Part shown: one piece after another, positions 33,385-42,776 of the stretch
Position numbering within the stretch: the stretch's first letter is position 1
Layout of the letters: every line of letters starts with the position of its first letter
Source: Chloroflexota bacterium
Lineage (GTDB): Bacteria > Chloroflexota > Anaerolineae > Anaerolineales > Anaerolineaceae
Assembly (NCBI GenBank): GCA_021372725.1
Contig: JAJFTV010000088.1
Location: 62,001 to 126,000, forward strand
Direction: 5' to 3'
DNA length: 64,000 nt
Notes under the pieces: model-generated
What the model was told of the DNA's origin: nothing
What the model saw: the letters and a program-made list of their open reading frames with translations, nothing else
Database searches by the model: none
Made by a program: the position numbers and the translations under genes

Positions 33385-34986
33385 CTACTGCGGCCGCGTA
33401 TATTTCGGCAGCAGGATGGGCGATTGCAACGCTCCATCGATACCGGCCGCATCCAGCTCCTTATTCCAGGCTTCCACGTGTGCAAGGTTCGGGCTGCCCA
33501 GAGTCACCGAGTCAATATACCCCGCTGCTTCGGTGCCGGCACGTCTCCCAAAAACCGTCACATCCAGCAGGCTGTTACCCATCAAACGGTTGCGGCCGTG
33601 AATACCCCCGGCCGCTTCTCCGGCAACGAACAAGCCGGGGATATTGGTATGACAGTGGGCATCGATAGCCACACCGCCGTTTTGATAATGCAATGTTGGA
33701 TAAACCAGGATCGGCAGCTTGACCATATCGATATCAAAGCGCCGGTACTGCCGCACCATGGCCGGCAGTGCCTTTTCGATGGTACCAGGACCCTGGATGA
33801 TATCGATCATCGGCGTATCCAGCCAAACGCACGGCTGGCCTGTGTTTGTGGTGACACCCATCTTGTGGTCCGCACATTCTCTGATGAATGACGCAGCCTC
33901 CACATCGCGCGGCTCCAGCGGATAAACAAACTGATCGCCCTTGATATTGACCGGCTGGGCTCCCAGCCCGCGCACTTTTTCGGTGACGAGCTGCCCAAGG
34001 ATTTGCTCGGGGTAGGCAGCACCGGTAGGGTGATACTGCATGGTGTCCAGGAAATCCACCCTTGCGCCGGCGCGGTACGCCATCACCAGGCCGTCGCCGG
34101 TGGCGCCATAGTGATTGGTGGTGGGGAAGCCCTGGTAATGCAGACGTCCGCTGCCGCCGGTGGAAATGATAACGGCTTTGGCTTTTGCATAGAACAGGTG
34201 CTCGGTTTCCAGGTTTTTCAGGATGGCACCGCAGGCCTGGCCTTTTTCATCCAACACCACTTCAACGGCAACACAGAATTCGATGAGCGTGACATCCTCC
34301 CGGTTGCGGACTTCATCCCTGAGAGTGCGCATGATTTCTGCACCGGAATAATCACGTGCCGAGTGCATCCGCTTGCGGCTGGTTCCACCGCCGTGCTCCT
34401 GCATCATCGAGTGATCGGGGTTTTTATCGAACATCATCCCCAGGTTCTCCAGCCACTGGATCACAAGGGGCGCATCGAGTACCAATGCTTCAACCAGATC
34501 TGGGTAGTTGGTGAAATGCCCTCCGCCGATCACGTCCAGGTAATGGATGGCCGGTGAATCCTCCGCGCGGTCTGCCGCCTGGATACCCCCCTGTGCCATC
34601 ATCGTGTTGGCATCGCCGAAACGCAGTTTTGTCACCAGCGTTACCTTGGCTCCGCCGTCGGTAGCCATGATGGCTGCACTGGCACCCGCCCCGCCTCCAC
34701 CGATGATTAAGATATCCGTTTCCAGCTCAGGCTGGCTGAGATCGAAACCGGATTGGATGAGCGGACGGCCTTCCATTACATCGGCCAGTTCCAGCGGCAT
34801 GCGCATACCCTTGTTGGGACCCACGCGGATCGGGCGCATGGTGGCTTGAATATAATCCGGGTGAAAGGCTTGCAGAACAGCGTCGCGCTCTTCCATCGAC
34901 ATGGAGGGGTAAGTCTCGCTTAACCGTCTTGGGCGGGTTGCCTCGACGATTTTGATCAGATCCATGAGTTCGGGTGTATAGGTCAT
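33385..34986 (-). CDS. Fumarate reductase/succinate dehydrogenase-type flavoprotein (TfrA-like, soluble)
   Basis: This 533-residue FAD flavoprotein belongs to the FrdA/SdhA/AspO group. FAD binding is by IIGGGGAGASAAI (from residue 94) and AQGGIQAA. The His that binds FAD covalently in SdhA/FrdA is Asn here (ANT, N127), so FAD should be non-covalent, as in aspartate oxidase and thiol:fumarate reductase. Catalytic residues for fumarate/succinate are present: YHPTG (H319), EKVRG (R339), HYQNGG (H433) and HGRNRLMGNSL (R466). About 85 residues precede the FAD domain, an extension not usual in FrdA. It follows the iron-sulfur subunit by 11 bp with GAGGA upstream. No membrane anchor gene is present. 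Last gene of the Hdr operon. Confidence 0.85.
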   Translation of the reverse strand: MTYTPELMDLIKIVEATRPRRLSETYPSMSMEERDAVLQAFHPDYIQATMRPIRVGPNKGMRMPLELADVMEGRPLIQSGFDLSQPELETDILIIGGGGAGASAAIMATDGGAKVTLVTKLRFGDANTMMAQGGIQAADRAEDSPAIHYLDVIGGGHFTNYPDLVEALVLDAPLVIQWLENLGMMFDKNPDHSMMQEHGGGTSRKRMHSARDYSGAEIMRTLRDEVRNREDVTLIEFCVAVEVVLDEKGQACGAILKNLETEHLFYAKAKAVIISTGGSGRLHYQGFPTTNHYGATGDGLVMAYRAGARVDFLDTMQYHPTGAAYPEQILGQLVTEKVRGLGAQPVNIKGDQFVYPLEPRDVEAASFIRECADHKMGVTTNTGQPCVWLDTPMIDIIQGPGTIEKALPAMVRQYRRFDIDMVKLPILVYPTLHYQNGGVAIDAHCHTNIPGLFVAGEAAGGIHGRNRLMGNSLLDVTVFGRRAGTEAAGYIDSVTLGSPNLAHVEAWNKELDAAGIDGALQSPILLPKYTRPQ

Positions 34987-34997
34987 GTTATTCCTCG

Positions 34998-35681
34998 CTA
35001 CTTCTCAATGACACGTTCTTTGTAAAGCGCTTTCAAACCGGCCATATCGAGGGCTTTCAGCGCCTTGAGTTCTTCGTCATATTTATGTTCATGCAATTCC
35101 TGCACACGTTTTTCGAGGTGCTCCGAGCGGGGAGCCAGATAGCGGCCGTACAAGCGCCGGCACATAATGGCGATATTATATTGGGGCTCCTCGGCCGGGC
35201 AGCGGGCTGCGCATAGACCGCACATGATGCAGTCGAACGACATATTGGCCACCTTTTCAATATCACCGCGCATGGCAGCAGCCATGTACCCTTTTACATC
35301 CAGTTCCTGCGGGCAGGCCTTGGTGCAGGTTCCGCAGCCCAGGCAGCGCAAGGTCTCGGGGTAGGTCATGAAAATGGTGGCCGGTTCTGCCTTGATGGCC
35401 TTAATGTCATAAGGGGCTCGTTTTGCCGGGAAGAAGGGGATCTGTCCCAGGTACATATCGGGTCTGACCACCGTCTGGCAGGCCAGCCCAAAATATAATT
35501 TGGGATCATCCTTGATACGATAGACGGTTGCGCAGGCTCCACAAAAACCACCCCGGCAGCCAACCCCGCGTATCAGGGTATATCCCGCCCATTCCATGGC
35601 TTTCATGATGGTCAGGCTGGCGGGTACATCATAGCGCTTGCCCATGATAAAAACTGGAACCATTTCTGTTTGTTCAGCCAT
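34998..35681 (-). CDS. Fumarate reductase/succinate dehydrogenase-type iron-sulfur subunit
   Basis: This 227-residue electron-transfer subunit has an N-terminal plant-type ferredoxin with C42, C47, C50 and C68 (GCRGGFCGAC) for [2Fe-2S]. Two cluster motifs follow, CLGCGTCTKACP (113-124) and CIMCGLCAARCP (151-162). It resembles SdhB/FrdB and the N-terminal half of TfrB, whose CCG part is here represented by separate HdrB proteins. Start 35681 has a perfect GGAGG 8 nt upstream; the frame is open to 35723. It should pass electrons between the flavoprotein and the Hdr proteins. Confidence 0.85.
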   Translation of the reverse strand: MAEQTEMVPVFIMGKRYDVPASLTIMKAMEWAGYTLIRGVGCRGGFCGACATVYRIKDDPKLYFGLACQTVVRPDMYLGQIPFFPAKRAPYDIKAIKAEPATIFMTYPETLRCLGCGTCTKACPQELDVKGYMAAAMRGDIEKVANMSFDCIMCGLCAARCPAEEPQYNIAIMCRRLYGRYLAPRSEHLEKRVQELHEHKYDEELKALKALDMAGLKALYKERVIEK

Positions 35682-35771
35682 TCTTTTTCCTCCAAAATCC
35701 GGTTGATAGCTTACCCCGGTCATTGTTGCGTTGGGTGTCCTTACCCTATTCCTTCGCCACGATTCTTTGCA

Positions 35772-36881
35772 TTAATTTTCACCCACTTCGTTCCATTCAT
35801 CCGCCTTGAAGGTGATCAGCGGCAGGGGCTCATCCAGGCTGCGGCCGGGCAAATAATCGAATGTGGTCTGTACTCTCTGTCCAATCGTGCGGAATACCTG
35901 GCCCACCGGCAGCTCTGCCGGGCAGGCTTCGGTGCACATCCCGCAGCCCACACAGGACAGAACCATGTGGTTCATACGGGTCAGGTGAAAGAGCATGGTA
36001 TCGGCTGGCATCCGAAAGGCGCCTTTTTGCTTTACCCAGGTCACGTACTGCATGGGTTCGTGGTCGAAGACTTCGCTCTTGAAGACACACGTTTTGCAGT
36101 AGCAAATGGGACAGACATTCATGCAGTTGTGACAGCGTATGCAGGCAGCAAATATTTTGGTGAGATTTTCTGACCCATCCATCTGGGTGCGAAGCTCTTC
36201 AAAAACCATGTCACGGTTCCGTGAGCGGTTTTCAATCAGCTTGTCCAGGATGGCTGCCCTCTCTCCCGGTTCGACCGGCTGCAAGCCCAATTGCCCGGCT
36301 AATTCGTCTTTCACCGAGAGGCGGACATCATTTTGCAGGTCGCTGCCGATCATTTCGATGACGATATCCGCCTGGTCATAGACAGGCTGTTCGCAAATCT
36401 GGCAGGCAATGCGTTGCTCGATCATCGGCTGCGGAGAGGTCAAAACTGTTGTCTGGTAGAGGGTCTTCCAGATTTCCCGATTATTGGTAGCTGATTTCTC
36501 TAAAAATTCGGGGACCGCATACGTTCCGGCGCAGTCGAGTGAGATGGTTACCAAATCGGCCAGGCTGGCCTGCTGCAGTTTGGCCAGTTCCACCAGGGCA
36601 CGCATCTCGCATGATCTCAGAACAACGCCGATCTTGGGGCGCGGCTCGCGGATGCTGAGTTTTCCAACCTGCGTGGCGCTGTTCATCGACATGACCGAGG
36701 CGAGAACATCCGCATATTCCAGCATGTCGGGGCTGCTCACCAGGGCGGGCGTGACGGTGCCGGAAGGGGTGCGCATGGGCAGGTACAGCAGTTCCACCAG
36801 GCCGGTTTCCAGAAGGGACGCCAGGAAATCTTGCAGGGTTTTTCGGACATTGCCATTTTCGACGGTCAGCTTCGTTTTCAT
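35772..36881 (-). CDS. FrhB/FdhB-like iron-sulfur protein
   Basis: It has 369 residues. The N-terminal half resembles the beta subunit of F420-hydrogenase or formate dehydrogenase, including IGVVLRSCEMRALVELAKL followed by ISLDCAGTY. C160 and C163 follow, then CIRCHNCMNVCPICYCKTC (247-265) and CVGCGMCTEACP (310-321), giving at least two [4Fe-4S] clusters. In Hdr clusters such proteins act as a flavin or Fe-S entry module. No hydrogenase or formate dehydrogenase catalytic gene is nearby, so the electron partner is uncertain. ATG 36881 has GGGAG 8 nt upstream; the frame opens at 36905 inside mvhD. Confidence 0.75.
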   Translation of the reverse strand: MKTKLTVENGNVRKTLQDFLASLLETGLVELLYLPMRTPSGTVTPALVSSPDMLEYADVLASVMSMNSATQVGKLSIREPRPKIGVVLRSCEMRALVELAKLQQASLADLVTISLDCAGTYAVPEFLEKSATNNREIWKTLYQTTVLTSPQPMIEQRIACQICEQPVYDQADIVIEMIGSDLQNDVRLSVKDELAGQLGLQPVEPGERAAILDKLIENRSRNRDMVFEELRTQMDGSENLTKIFAACIRCHNCMNVCPICYCKTCVFKSEVFDHEPMQYVTWVKQKGAFRMPADTMLFHLTRMNHMVLSCVGCGMCTEACPAELPVGQVFRTIGQRVQTTFDYLPGRSLDEPLPLITFKADEWNEVGEN

Positions 36882-36892
36882 TCCGTTTCTCC

Positions 36893-37321
36893 CTAAACCG
36901 CCCAATCCGTTTTGAGGGGATTGGGCCCTTTCTTACGCATCTCTTCGGTCATTTCCCTGATTGTCTCCGCAAAGCGTTGTCCCTCGCTGGCGCTGATCCA
37001 GCGCAGCCAGATGCGGTCTTCGTCAAAACCGGCGCTTTTGAGGATTTCTTTTAATGCCACCACCCGGCGTCTTTCCTTGTAATTGCCCTCCTGGTAGTGA
37101 CAATCACCGGGGTGGCAGCCGCCGATCAGAATGCCATCTGCACCGGAGAGATCAGCCTTCAGCAGGTAAATGGGATCCACTGCCCCGCTGCACATCAACC
37201 GAATAATCCGGACGTTCGGCGGGTACTGCAAGCGGCTGGTACCGGCCAGATCGGCACCCGTATAGGTGCACCAGTTGCATAAAAAAGCGATGATTTTGGG
37301 CTCGAAAGGTTGATCAGTCAT
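36893..37321 (-). CDS. mvhD: MvhD-like [2Fe-2S] electron-transfer subunit
   Basis: This 142-residue homologue of the delta subunit of methyl-viologen-reducing hydrogenase bridges an electron donor to HdrA. Conserved motifs are CNWCTYTGADLAG, RIIRLMCSG, and GGCHPGDCHYQEGNY, whose Cys bind [2Fe-2S]. In other organisms MvhD can also connect formate dehydrogenase or FlxAB modules to Hdr, so hydrogenase need not be involved. It sits between the HdrA-GltD-HdrA fusion and the FrhB-like gene, spaced 11-29 bp, within one operon. Confidence 0.9.
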   Translation of the reverse strand: MTDQPFEPKIIAFLCNWCTYTGADLAGTSRLQYPPNVRIIRLMCSGAVDPIYLLKADLSGADGILIGGCHPGDCHYQEGNYKERRRVVALKEILKSAGFDEDRIWLRWISASEGQRFAETIREMTEEMRKKGPNPLKTDWAV

Positions 37322-37350
37322 AATATTCTCTACACGTTTCCATGAATTTA

Positions 37351-40300
37351 TCAGGTATGGATTTCTGCCAGGGCGGCATCCAGCATGGACGCGACCTGCA
37401 AAAATTCAAATCCTCTCTGTTGTGAAGCCTTGTTGGGACAGGCAGCCACACAGGCGCCGCAGCCCTGGCAGAGAACCTCCACCACTTCGGCAGTTTTTGC
37501 ACCGGGTTCCAGCCGGCGCGCATTGTAAGGGCAAACCTCCACGCAGATGCCGCAGGCGGAGCACAACCGCGGGTTTACCTGGGCGATGATGGGTGTGGCG
37601 GTGAGTTCCTTTTTTGCCAGCAGTGTGACCGCCCGGATGGAAGCTGCCTGCGCCTGGGCCATGGTTTCGTCCAGAGAGCGCGGTGAGTGAGCCAGACCGC
37701 ATAAGAAGATGCCGTCAGCAGCAAAATCCACCGGGCGAAGCTTGACGTGCGCTTCCAGGAAAAAGCCTTCTGCTGTGAGGGGGAGTTTGAGGAGTTGGCT
37801 CAATTTACTATTATCCGGTTCGGCCTCAATCCCGGCGCTCAGGATGACACTGCTGCATGGCAGGGTCACTTCTTCGGCATCCGGCTGTACCATTACCTTT
37901 ACCTGCAATGCACCATTTGATGCACTCACCTGCGGCGGTTGATCTGCGTCATATTCCAGGAAAAGCACTCCGGCATCACGAGCTTCGCGGTACTGCTTTT
38001 CGCGAAAACCGTAGGTGCGGATATCGCGATACAGAATGGTGACGGGCGTACCCGGGCTGCGTTTCTTGATTTCCAGGGCATTCTTGACCGCCTGGGAACA
38101 GCAAATCCGCGAGCAGTACGGGTGCTCGTCATTGCGCGATCCCACACACTGGATCATTACCACCGATCCTGCGTCGTTGCTGACAGGGATGATCTGATCG
38201 AATTTCTCTTCCAGTTCATGCTGGGTCATCACGCCCGGTAAACGGCCATATTCGTACGTGGTAGGCTGAATCTCGCGCCCACCGGTGGCTACTACAATCA
38301 CGCCATGCTGGATTTCGATGGTCTCGCCATTCGCGGAGCGGATTTGGCTGGTGTACTGCCCCACGTAACCGCTGACTTCGGAAACTTCGCTTTCCATCAT
38401 CACGGTGATGAGCGGCTGCCGGCTGATTTTGTCGATGGTGTCTTCAAGCAGCTTTTGGGGATTACTGCCTTTCAGGCCGGTTTTGATGTGCCGCAAATGA
38501 CCGCCCAGGCTGGCTGTCCTTTCCACCAGGTAAACCGGAAAGCCCTGTTCTGCGATGGACAGGGCAGAAGTCATGCCTGCCAGTCCGCCGCCGATCACCA
38601 GGGCACAATGCTCGATGTTTAAAGTTCCACGTTTTAATGGATGCAGCCGGCGGGCTTTGGCAACTGCCATGGAGACAAGCTGCTTGGCCTTTTGGGTGGC
38701 AATGGCCGGGTTGCTGCGGTGCACCCACGAATCCTGTTCACGGATGTTGGCCAGCTCGAACAGATGCGGGTTTAAACCCGCCTGGCGGATGGTATCCTGA
38801 AAGAGGGGTTCGTGCGTGCGCGGGGTGCAACTGGCCACCACCACGCGGTTGAGGTTCAGCGATTTGACAACCTCGGTAATTTTCTCCTGGGTATCCTGCG
38901 AGCAGGTATACAGGTTTCTCTCGGCATGCACCACACCGGGCAGGTCTTTGACGTACTCAACCACGTTGGGCACGTCCACAATGCCGCCGATGTTGATGCC
39001 GCAGTGACAAACGAATACACCCACGCGCGGCTCTTCTTCGCTCACATCGCGTTCTGGCGGGTAGACCATTTCGCGGGTCAGTGTGCCGCGCGCTGCGGTC
39101 AGCGTGCCAGAGGCTTTGGATGCGGCGCAGGAAGCCTCGATGACGGTTTCGGGAATATCCTTGGGTTCTGCAAAAGCCCCGGCCACATAGATCCCTTTCC
39201 GGGAGCTTTCGCCAGGCTGATACAGTTCCGCTTCGGCAAAGCCGTATTCATTCAGGTCAATACCGATTCGCTCCGCCATCTCTCGTGTAGCGGACGTGGG
39301 TTTGAGCCCCACAGAGAGCACAACCAGCTCGAATTCTTCTTCGTGCGGCACGGGTTTGCCATCTTTTTCAAAGGTGGCATAACTCAGGCGCAGATTTTTA
39401 CTGCCGGGCACTTCTTTGACCGCAGAAACCATGCTGCGCATATAACGGACACCCTGTTCTTTCTCTGCCCGTTCGATATAGGCATCGAAGCCTTTACCAA
39501 AGGCACGGATGTCCATGTAGAAGATGGTGGGTTCGATCGAGGAGTCATGTTCCCGGGCGATGAGGGCTTCCTTGGTGGCGTACATGCAACATACTGAGGA
39601 ACAATAACCCTGGTCGCAGCTAATGTCACGCGAACCCACACATTGGATCCAGGCCACCTTGTGCGGATGGGCGCCGTTGGACGGGCGCTGCACAATACCT
39701 GAAAACGGGCCGGAAGCGCTCAGCATGCGCTCAAATTCAATGCTGGTCACCACGTTGGGATAACGCCCGTATCCGTATTCAGGGCGGATGTTCGCGTTGA
39801 CGGGCTCCAACCCGGGGGTCAGGATGACCGCTCCCACGTCCAGGTTGATGATTTCTTCCACCTGGTTATGGTCGATTGCCTTGGCCTGGCAGGCGTAGAC
39901 GCACTGCAGGCATTCCGAACAGATACCGCAGCTCAGACAGCGTGCGGCCTCCAGTTTGGCCTGTTCTTCGGTAAAACCTTGATAGACTTCGGCAAAATCG
40001 GTTTTGCGTTGGGCAGCCGGGCGGGATGACATTTCAACCCGATCCACTTTTGCCACGCTTTCCGCAGCCATCTTGTGCAGGATTTCATGCTGCTCCAGCT
40101 TGACGGCCGGCGGAGCAGGCTGGGTGATCTGGATGGGTTTGCCGGCCAGGTACTGGTCGATGGATCTGGCTGCCTTGTGACCGGCGGCGATGCCGTCGAC
40201 AATGAAGGACGTGCCCGTGACCGCATCGCCGCCGGCAAAAATACCCGGCTGGCTGGTTTCCAGCGTATCCGGGTTGACGCGGATAAAGCGGCCGCGAACG

Positions 40301-41907
40301 GTTTCGATTTGGTTGTTGAGCAAGCTTAATTCGGGAAACTGGCCGGTGGCAAACAACACTACATCGGCCGGGATGATCTCTTCCGTATCAGGAAATTCCG
40401 TGAAATCCGGGCGGCCTTCCACAAAGCCGCGGAAATCGACCGTCACACAGCGCACGCCGGTGATTTGACCGTCCTGGTTGGTGATCTCCTTGAAGGTGCG
40501 CGAGGGATAAACCTGGATGCCTTCTTCCTCGGCGTCCCGCACTTCCCAATCATGGGCGGGCATTTTCTCGCGGCTCTCCAGACAGGACATGCCCACCCAC
40601 GAAGCTCCCAGCCGTATGGCCGTCATGGCGGTGTCGATGGCCACGTTCCCGCCGCCCAGCACCAGCACGCGTTTATTTTTTACCAATTCAGCGGTTTCAT
40701 CGAGGGCCGGCTTATCAGCCATGTCTTTCTGCCATTGCAGGCTGACATTGCGCAAAAAGGTGATACCGGACAACACGGCGGGCAGATCAGCGCCCGGAAT
40801 GGGCAGCTTGGCGCCCTTGTGTGCGCCGATGGCGGTAAAAACGGCATCGAAGCCCTGATCGAACAGGGCGGGGATGTCATTGACCGGTGAATTCAATCGA
40901 AGCTCAACCCCCTCAGCCAGGATTTCGTCGATTTCAGCCTGGACAAGTTCATACGGCTGCCGATAGGAGGGTACCCCCACCCGCATCATACCTCCGGCGA
41001 CCGGAAGCGCCTCAAAAACGGTTACAGCATGCCCCTGGCGAACCAGGTCGAGCGCGCAGGTCAACCCTGCCGGCCCGGATCCGATGACCGCCACGCGTTT
41101 TCCACTTTCAGGCGGCTGCACCCGGTTGACCGGTTTTAGCTCGTCGGGGTGTGACTGGGCCCAATCGGCGACAAACCGTTTGAGCGCCATGATATTGACG
41201 GGGTTGTCACCTTCACCGCGCGAGCAGGCATCCTCGCAGCGGTGATTGCAAACCCGCCCGCAAACCGACGGGAAGGGATTGTCCTCCCGGATGGTGCGGT
41301 AGGCATCGGCGAAGCGGCCTTCGCGGATCAGTGCGACATAACCCTGCGCACGCTGGTGAATGGGGCAGGCATCGCGGCAGGGAGCCATACCCAGTTTCTC
41401 AATGGCATACGTATTGGGAATAGCCTGCGGATACAGTTTGTAGATGGCTTTTCGCTCCGACAGCTCTTCGTTGAATTGATCCGGCCGGGTGATCGGGCAG
41501 GCTGCCGAACAATCACCGCAACTGGTACAGGATTCCTTGATCACATAACGGGGATGCTTGAGAATTTTGGCGGTGAAATTACCCGCTTCTCCGTTCACCT
41601 CGAGCAGCTCGGAGGTGGTGAGTATTTCGATGTTCAGATGCCGCCCCACCTCGACGAGTTTGGGAGACATGATGCACATGGCGCAGTCGTTGGTGGGGAA
41701 GGTCTTGTCCAACTGTGCCATGACGCCGCCGATGGCAGGGGCGCTGTCGAGCAGGTAAACCTTGATGCCGGCTTCTGCCAGATCGAGTGAGGCCTGCATG
41801 CCTCCAATCCCGGCTCCCACCACCAGGGCTGCCCCGACCGGTTTTCGGCTGTTATTCTGACCACAGTTCTGACCACTGGTCAGAATCAATTCCACGTGTT
41901 CGTTCAT
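37351..41907 (-). CDS. Giant HdrA-GltD-HdrA fusion flavoprotein
   Basis: This is a 1518-residue multi-flavin, multi-Fe-S oxidoreductase. In order: HdrA FAD domain (VVGAGIGGMQASLDLAEAG at 29-47; DCAMCIMSPKLVEVG at 74-88); ferredoxin motif CTSCGDCSAACP (127-138); a complete GltD/NfnB-like module (CRDACPIHQ at 177, CGRVCNHRCEDAC at 216-228, FAD site VAVIGSGPAGLTCALDL at 272, NAD(P)H site LVLGGGNVAIDTAM at 415); the rest of the first HdrA (CLSCGICSECLQCVYAC at 657-673, QCVGSRD, YCSSVCCMYATKEA); then a second full HdrA from ~960 (VFVCHCGINIGG; FAD site VIGGGLAGMTSALS; two C-terminal [4Fe-4S] motifs, CSACGICVEVCP and CQGCGACVAACP). It should let NAD(P)H exchange electrons with Hdr flavin and ferredoxin. 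GGAG lies 5 nt before the start, 10 bp after hdrB. Confidence 0.88.
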   Translation of the reverse strand: MNEHVELILTSGQNCGQNNSRKPVGAALVVGAGIGGMQASLDLAEAGIKVYLLDSAPAIGGVMAQLDKTFPTNDCAMCIMSPKLVEVGRHLNIEILTTSELLEVNGEAGNFTAKILKHPRYVIKESCTSCGDCSAACPITRPDQFNEELSERKAIYKLYPQAIPNTYAIEKLGMAPCRDACPIHQRAQGYVALIREGRFADAYRTIREDNPFPSVCGRVCNHRCEDACSRGEGDNPVNIMALKRFVADWAQSHPDELKPVNRVQPPESGKRVAVIGSGPAGLTCALDLVRQGHAVTVFEALPVAGGMMRVGVPSYRQPYELVQAEIDEILAEGVELRLNSPVNDIPALFDQGFDAVFTAIGAHKGAKLPIPGADLPAVLSGITFLRNVSLQWQKDMADKPALDETAELVKNKRVLVLGGGNVAIDTAMTAIRLGASWVGMSCLESREKMPAHDWEVRDAEEEGIQVYPSRTFKEITNQDGQITGVRCVTVDFRGFVEGRPDFTEFPDTEEIIPADVVLFATGQFPELSLLNNQIETVRGRFIRVNPDTLETSQPGIFAGGDAVTGTSFIVDGIAAGHKAARSIDQYLAGKPIQITQPAPPAVKLEQHEILHKMAAESVAKVDRVEMSSRPAAQRKTDFAEVYQGFTEEQAKLEAARCLSCGICSECLQCVYACQAKAIDHNQVEEIINLDVGAVILTPGLEPVNANIRPEYGYGRYPNVVTSIEFERMLSASGPFSGIVQRPSNGAHPHKVAWIQCVGSRDISCDQGYCSSVCCMYATKEALIAREHDSSIEPTIFYMDIRAFGKGFDAYIERAEKEQGVRYMRSMVSAVKEVPGSKNLRLSYATFEKDGKPVPHEEEFELVVLSVGLKPTSATREMAERIGIDLNEYGFAEAELYQPGESSRKGIYVAGAFAEPKDIPETVIEASCAASKASGTLTAARGTLTREMVYPPERDVSEEEPRVGVFVCHCGINIGGIVDVPNVVEYVKDLPGVVHAERNLYTCSQDTQEKITEVVKSLNLNRVVVASCTPRTHEPLFQDTIRQAGLNPHLFELANIREQDSWVHRSNPAIATQKAKQLVSMAVAKARRLHPLKRGTLNIEHCALVIGGGLAGMTSALSIAEQGFPVYLVERTASLGGHLRHIKTGLKGSNPQKLLEDTIDKISRQPLITVMMESEVSEVSGYVGQYTSQIRSANGETIEIQHGVIVVATGGREIQPTTYEYGRLPGVMTQHELEEKFDQIIPVSNDAGSVVMIQCVGSRNDEHPYCSRICCSQAVKNALEIKKRSPGTPVTILYRDIRTYGFREKQYREARDAGVLFLEYDADQPPQVSASNGALQVKVMVQPDAEEVTLPCSSVILSAGIEAEPDNSKLSQLLKLPLTAEGFFLEAHVKLRPVDFAADGIFLCGLAHSPRSLDETMAQAQAASIRAVTLLAKKELTATPIIAQVNPRLCSACGICVEVCPYNARRLEPGAKTAEVVEVLCQGCGACVAACPNKASQQRGFEFLQVASMLDAALAEIHT

Positions 41908-41917
41908 GCATCTCCGA

Positions 41918-42769
41918 TCATTGCAGTAATTCCAATCGGTTGAGAAGCTGCACCGGATCGATCAGGTGCAGCTTCCACCAGGCTTTCGATTCGGGCAGGC
42001 CAAAAGCCAACCCCATCAATTCGGTGAAATAGAAGATGGGAAAAGGCTCTTTGGATTGACGCATTTCAAGGTTGAGCTGGCACAACGGGCAACTGGTGAC
42101 AATGGCGTCCGCACCGGCTTCACGGGCAAAATCCACCAGGCGTTGAACCATGCGCGCCGCCACTTTAGGTTTGGTAAAAGACAGGCCTCCCCCGCAGCAG
42201 TCTGTGGCATACGACCAGGATACCGGTTCGGCACCCAGGACGGAGAGAATTTGCCTCATAAAGACCGGATTATCCGGATTTTCAAACCGGGTGATTTCCG
42301 ATGGGCGCACCAGCAGACAGCCGTAGTAATCGACCACCTTTAGCCCGTTGAGCGGATTTTTCACCTGCTGCTTTACCCGCTCCAGGCCGATTTGCTGTAT
42401 GATGACTTCCAGCGGTGTGCGGATTTCAACCGAATCTTCGAAGGTGAACCCGGCGGCTTCTTCCACCATCTGGCGCTGTTCAGGTTGAAAGCGCAGGGCA
42501 TGTTGAGTGGTTTTATGCCGGTTGTAACAGGCTGCACAGGGCATCACCACATCGCGTGCTTGCCGTTGTGCAATGGCAATGTTGCGCCCCGGCAGAGCCA
42601 GCGATAAATCCTGGTTCAGGCTGTGCGCCGAGGATGCACTGCAACAATTCCAGTCGGGTAAATCGTACAGGGGAACGCTGAGTGTTTGAAATACGGCCCG
42701 TACCGACTGATCAAATTCCTTTGCGGTCGAGTGCAGGCTGCAGCCAGGGTAATAGGAAAATTCCATCAT
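41918..42769 (-). CDS. hdrB: HdrB-like CCG-domain subunit (copy 1)
   Basis: The 283-residue homologue of heterodisulfide reductase subunit B has two complete CCG motifs, each expected to bind an unusual non-cubane [4Fe-4S] cluster: YYPGC, WNCCSAS, PCAACYN; and YYGCLL, TDCCGGG, SCPLCQLN. These are the sites that cleave heterodisulfide in methanogens. The bacterial substrate is unknown and may be a disulfide, a persulfide or only an electron relay. It follows hdrC by 7 bp and precedes the fused HdrA by 10 bp. Confidence 0.9.
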   Translation of the reverse strand: MMEFSYYPGCSLHSTAKEFDQSVRAVFQTLSVPLYDLPDWNCCSASSAHSLNQDLSLALPGRNIAIAQRQARDVVMPCAACYNRHKTTQHALRFQPEQRQMVEEAAGFTFEDSVEIRTPLEVIIQQIGLERVKQQVKNPLNGLKVVDYYGCLLVRPSEITRFENPDNPVFMRQILSVLGAEPVSWSYATDCCGGGLSFTKPKVAARMVQRLVDFAREAGADAIVTSCPLCQLNLEMRQSKEPFPIFYFTELMGLAFGLPESKAWWKLHLIDPVQLLNRLELLQ

Positions 42770-42776
42770 AAAGTTC

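Noticed and set aside
34003-34557. Long plus-strand open frames opposite the Hdr and flavoprotein genes (e.g. 34003-34557, 38812-39597)
   Set aside because: They are antisense shadows of strongly conserved minus-strand genes, with no domains or ribosome-binding sites.
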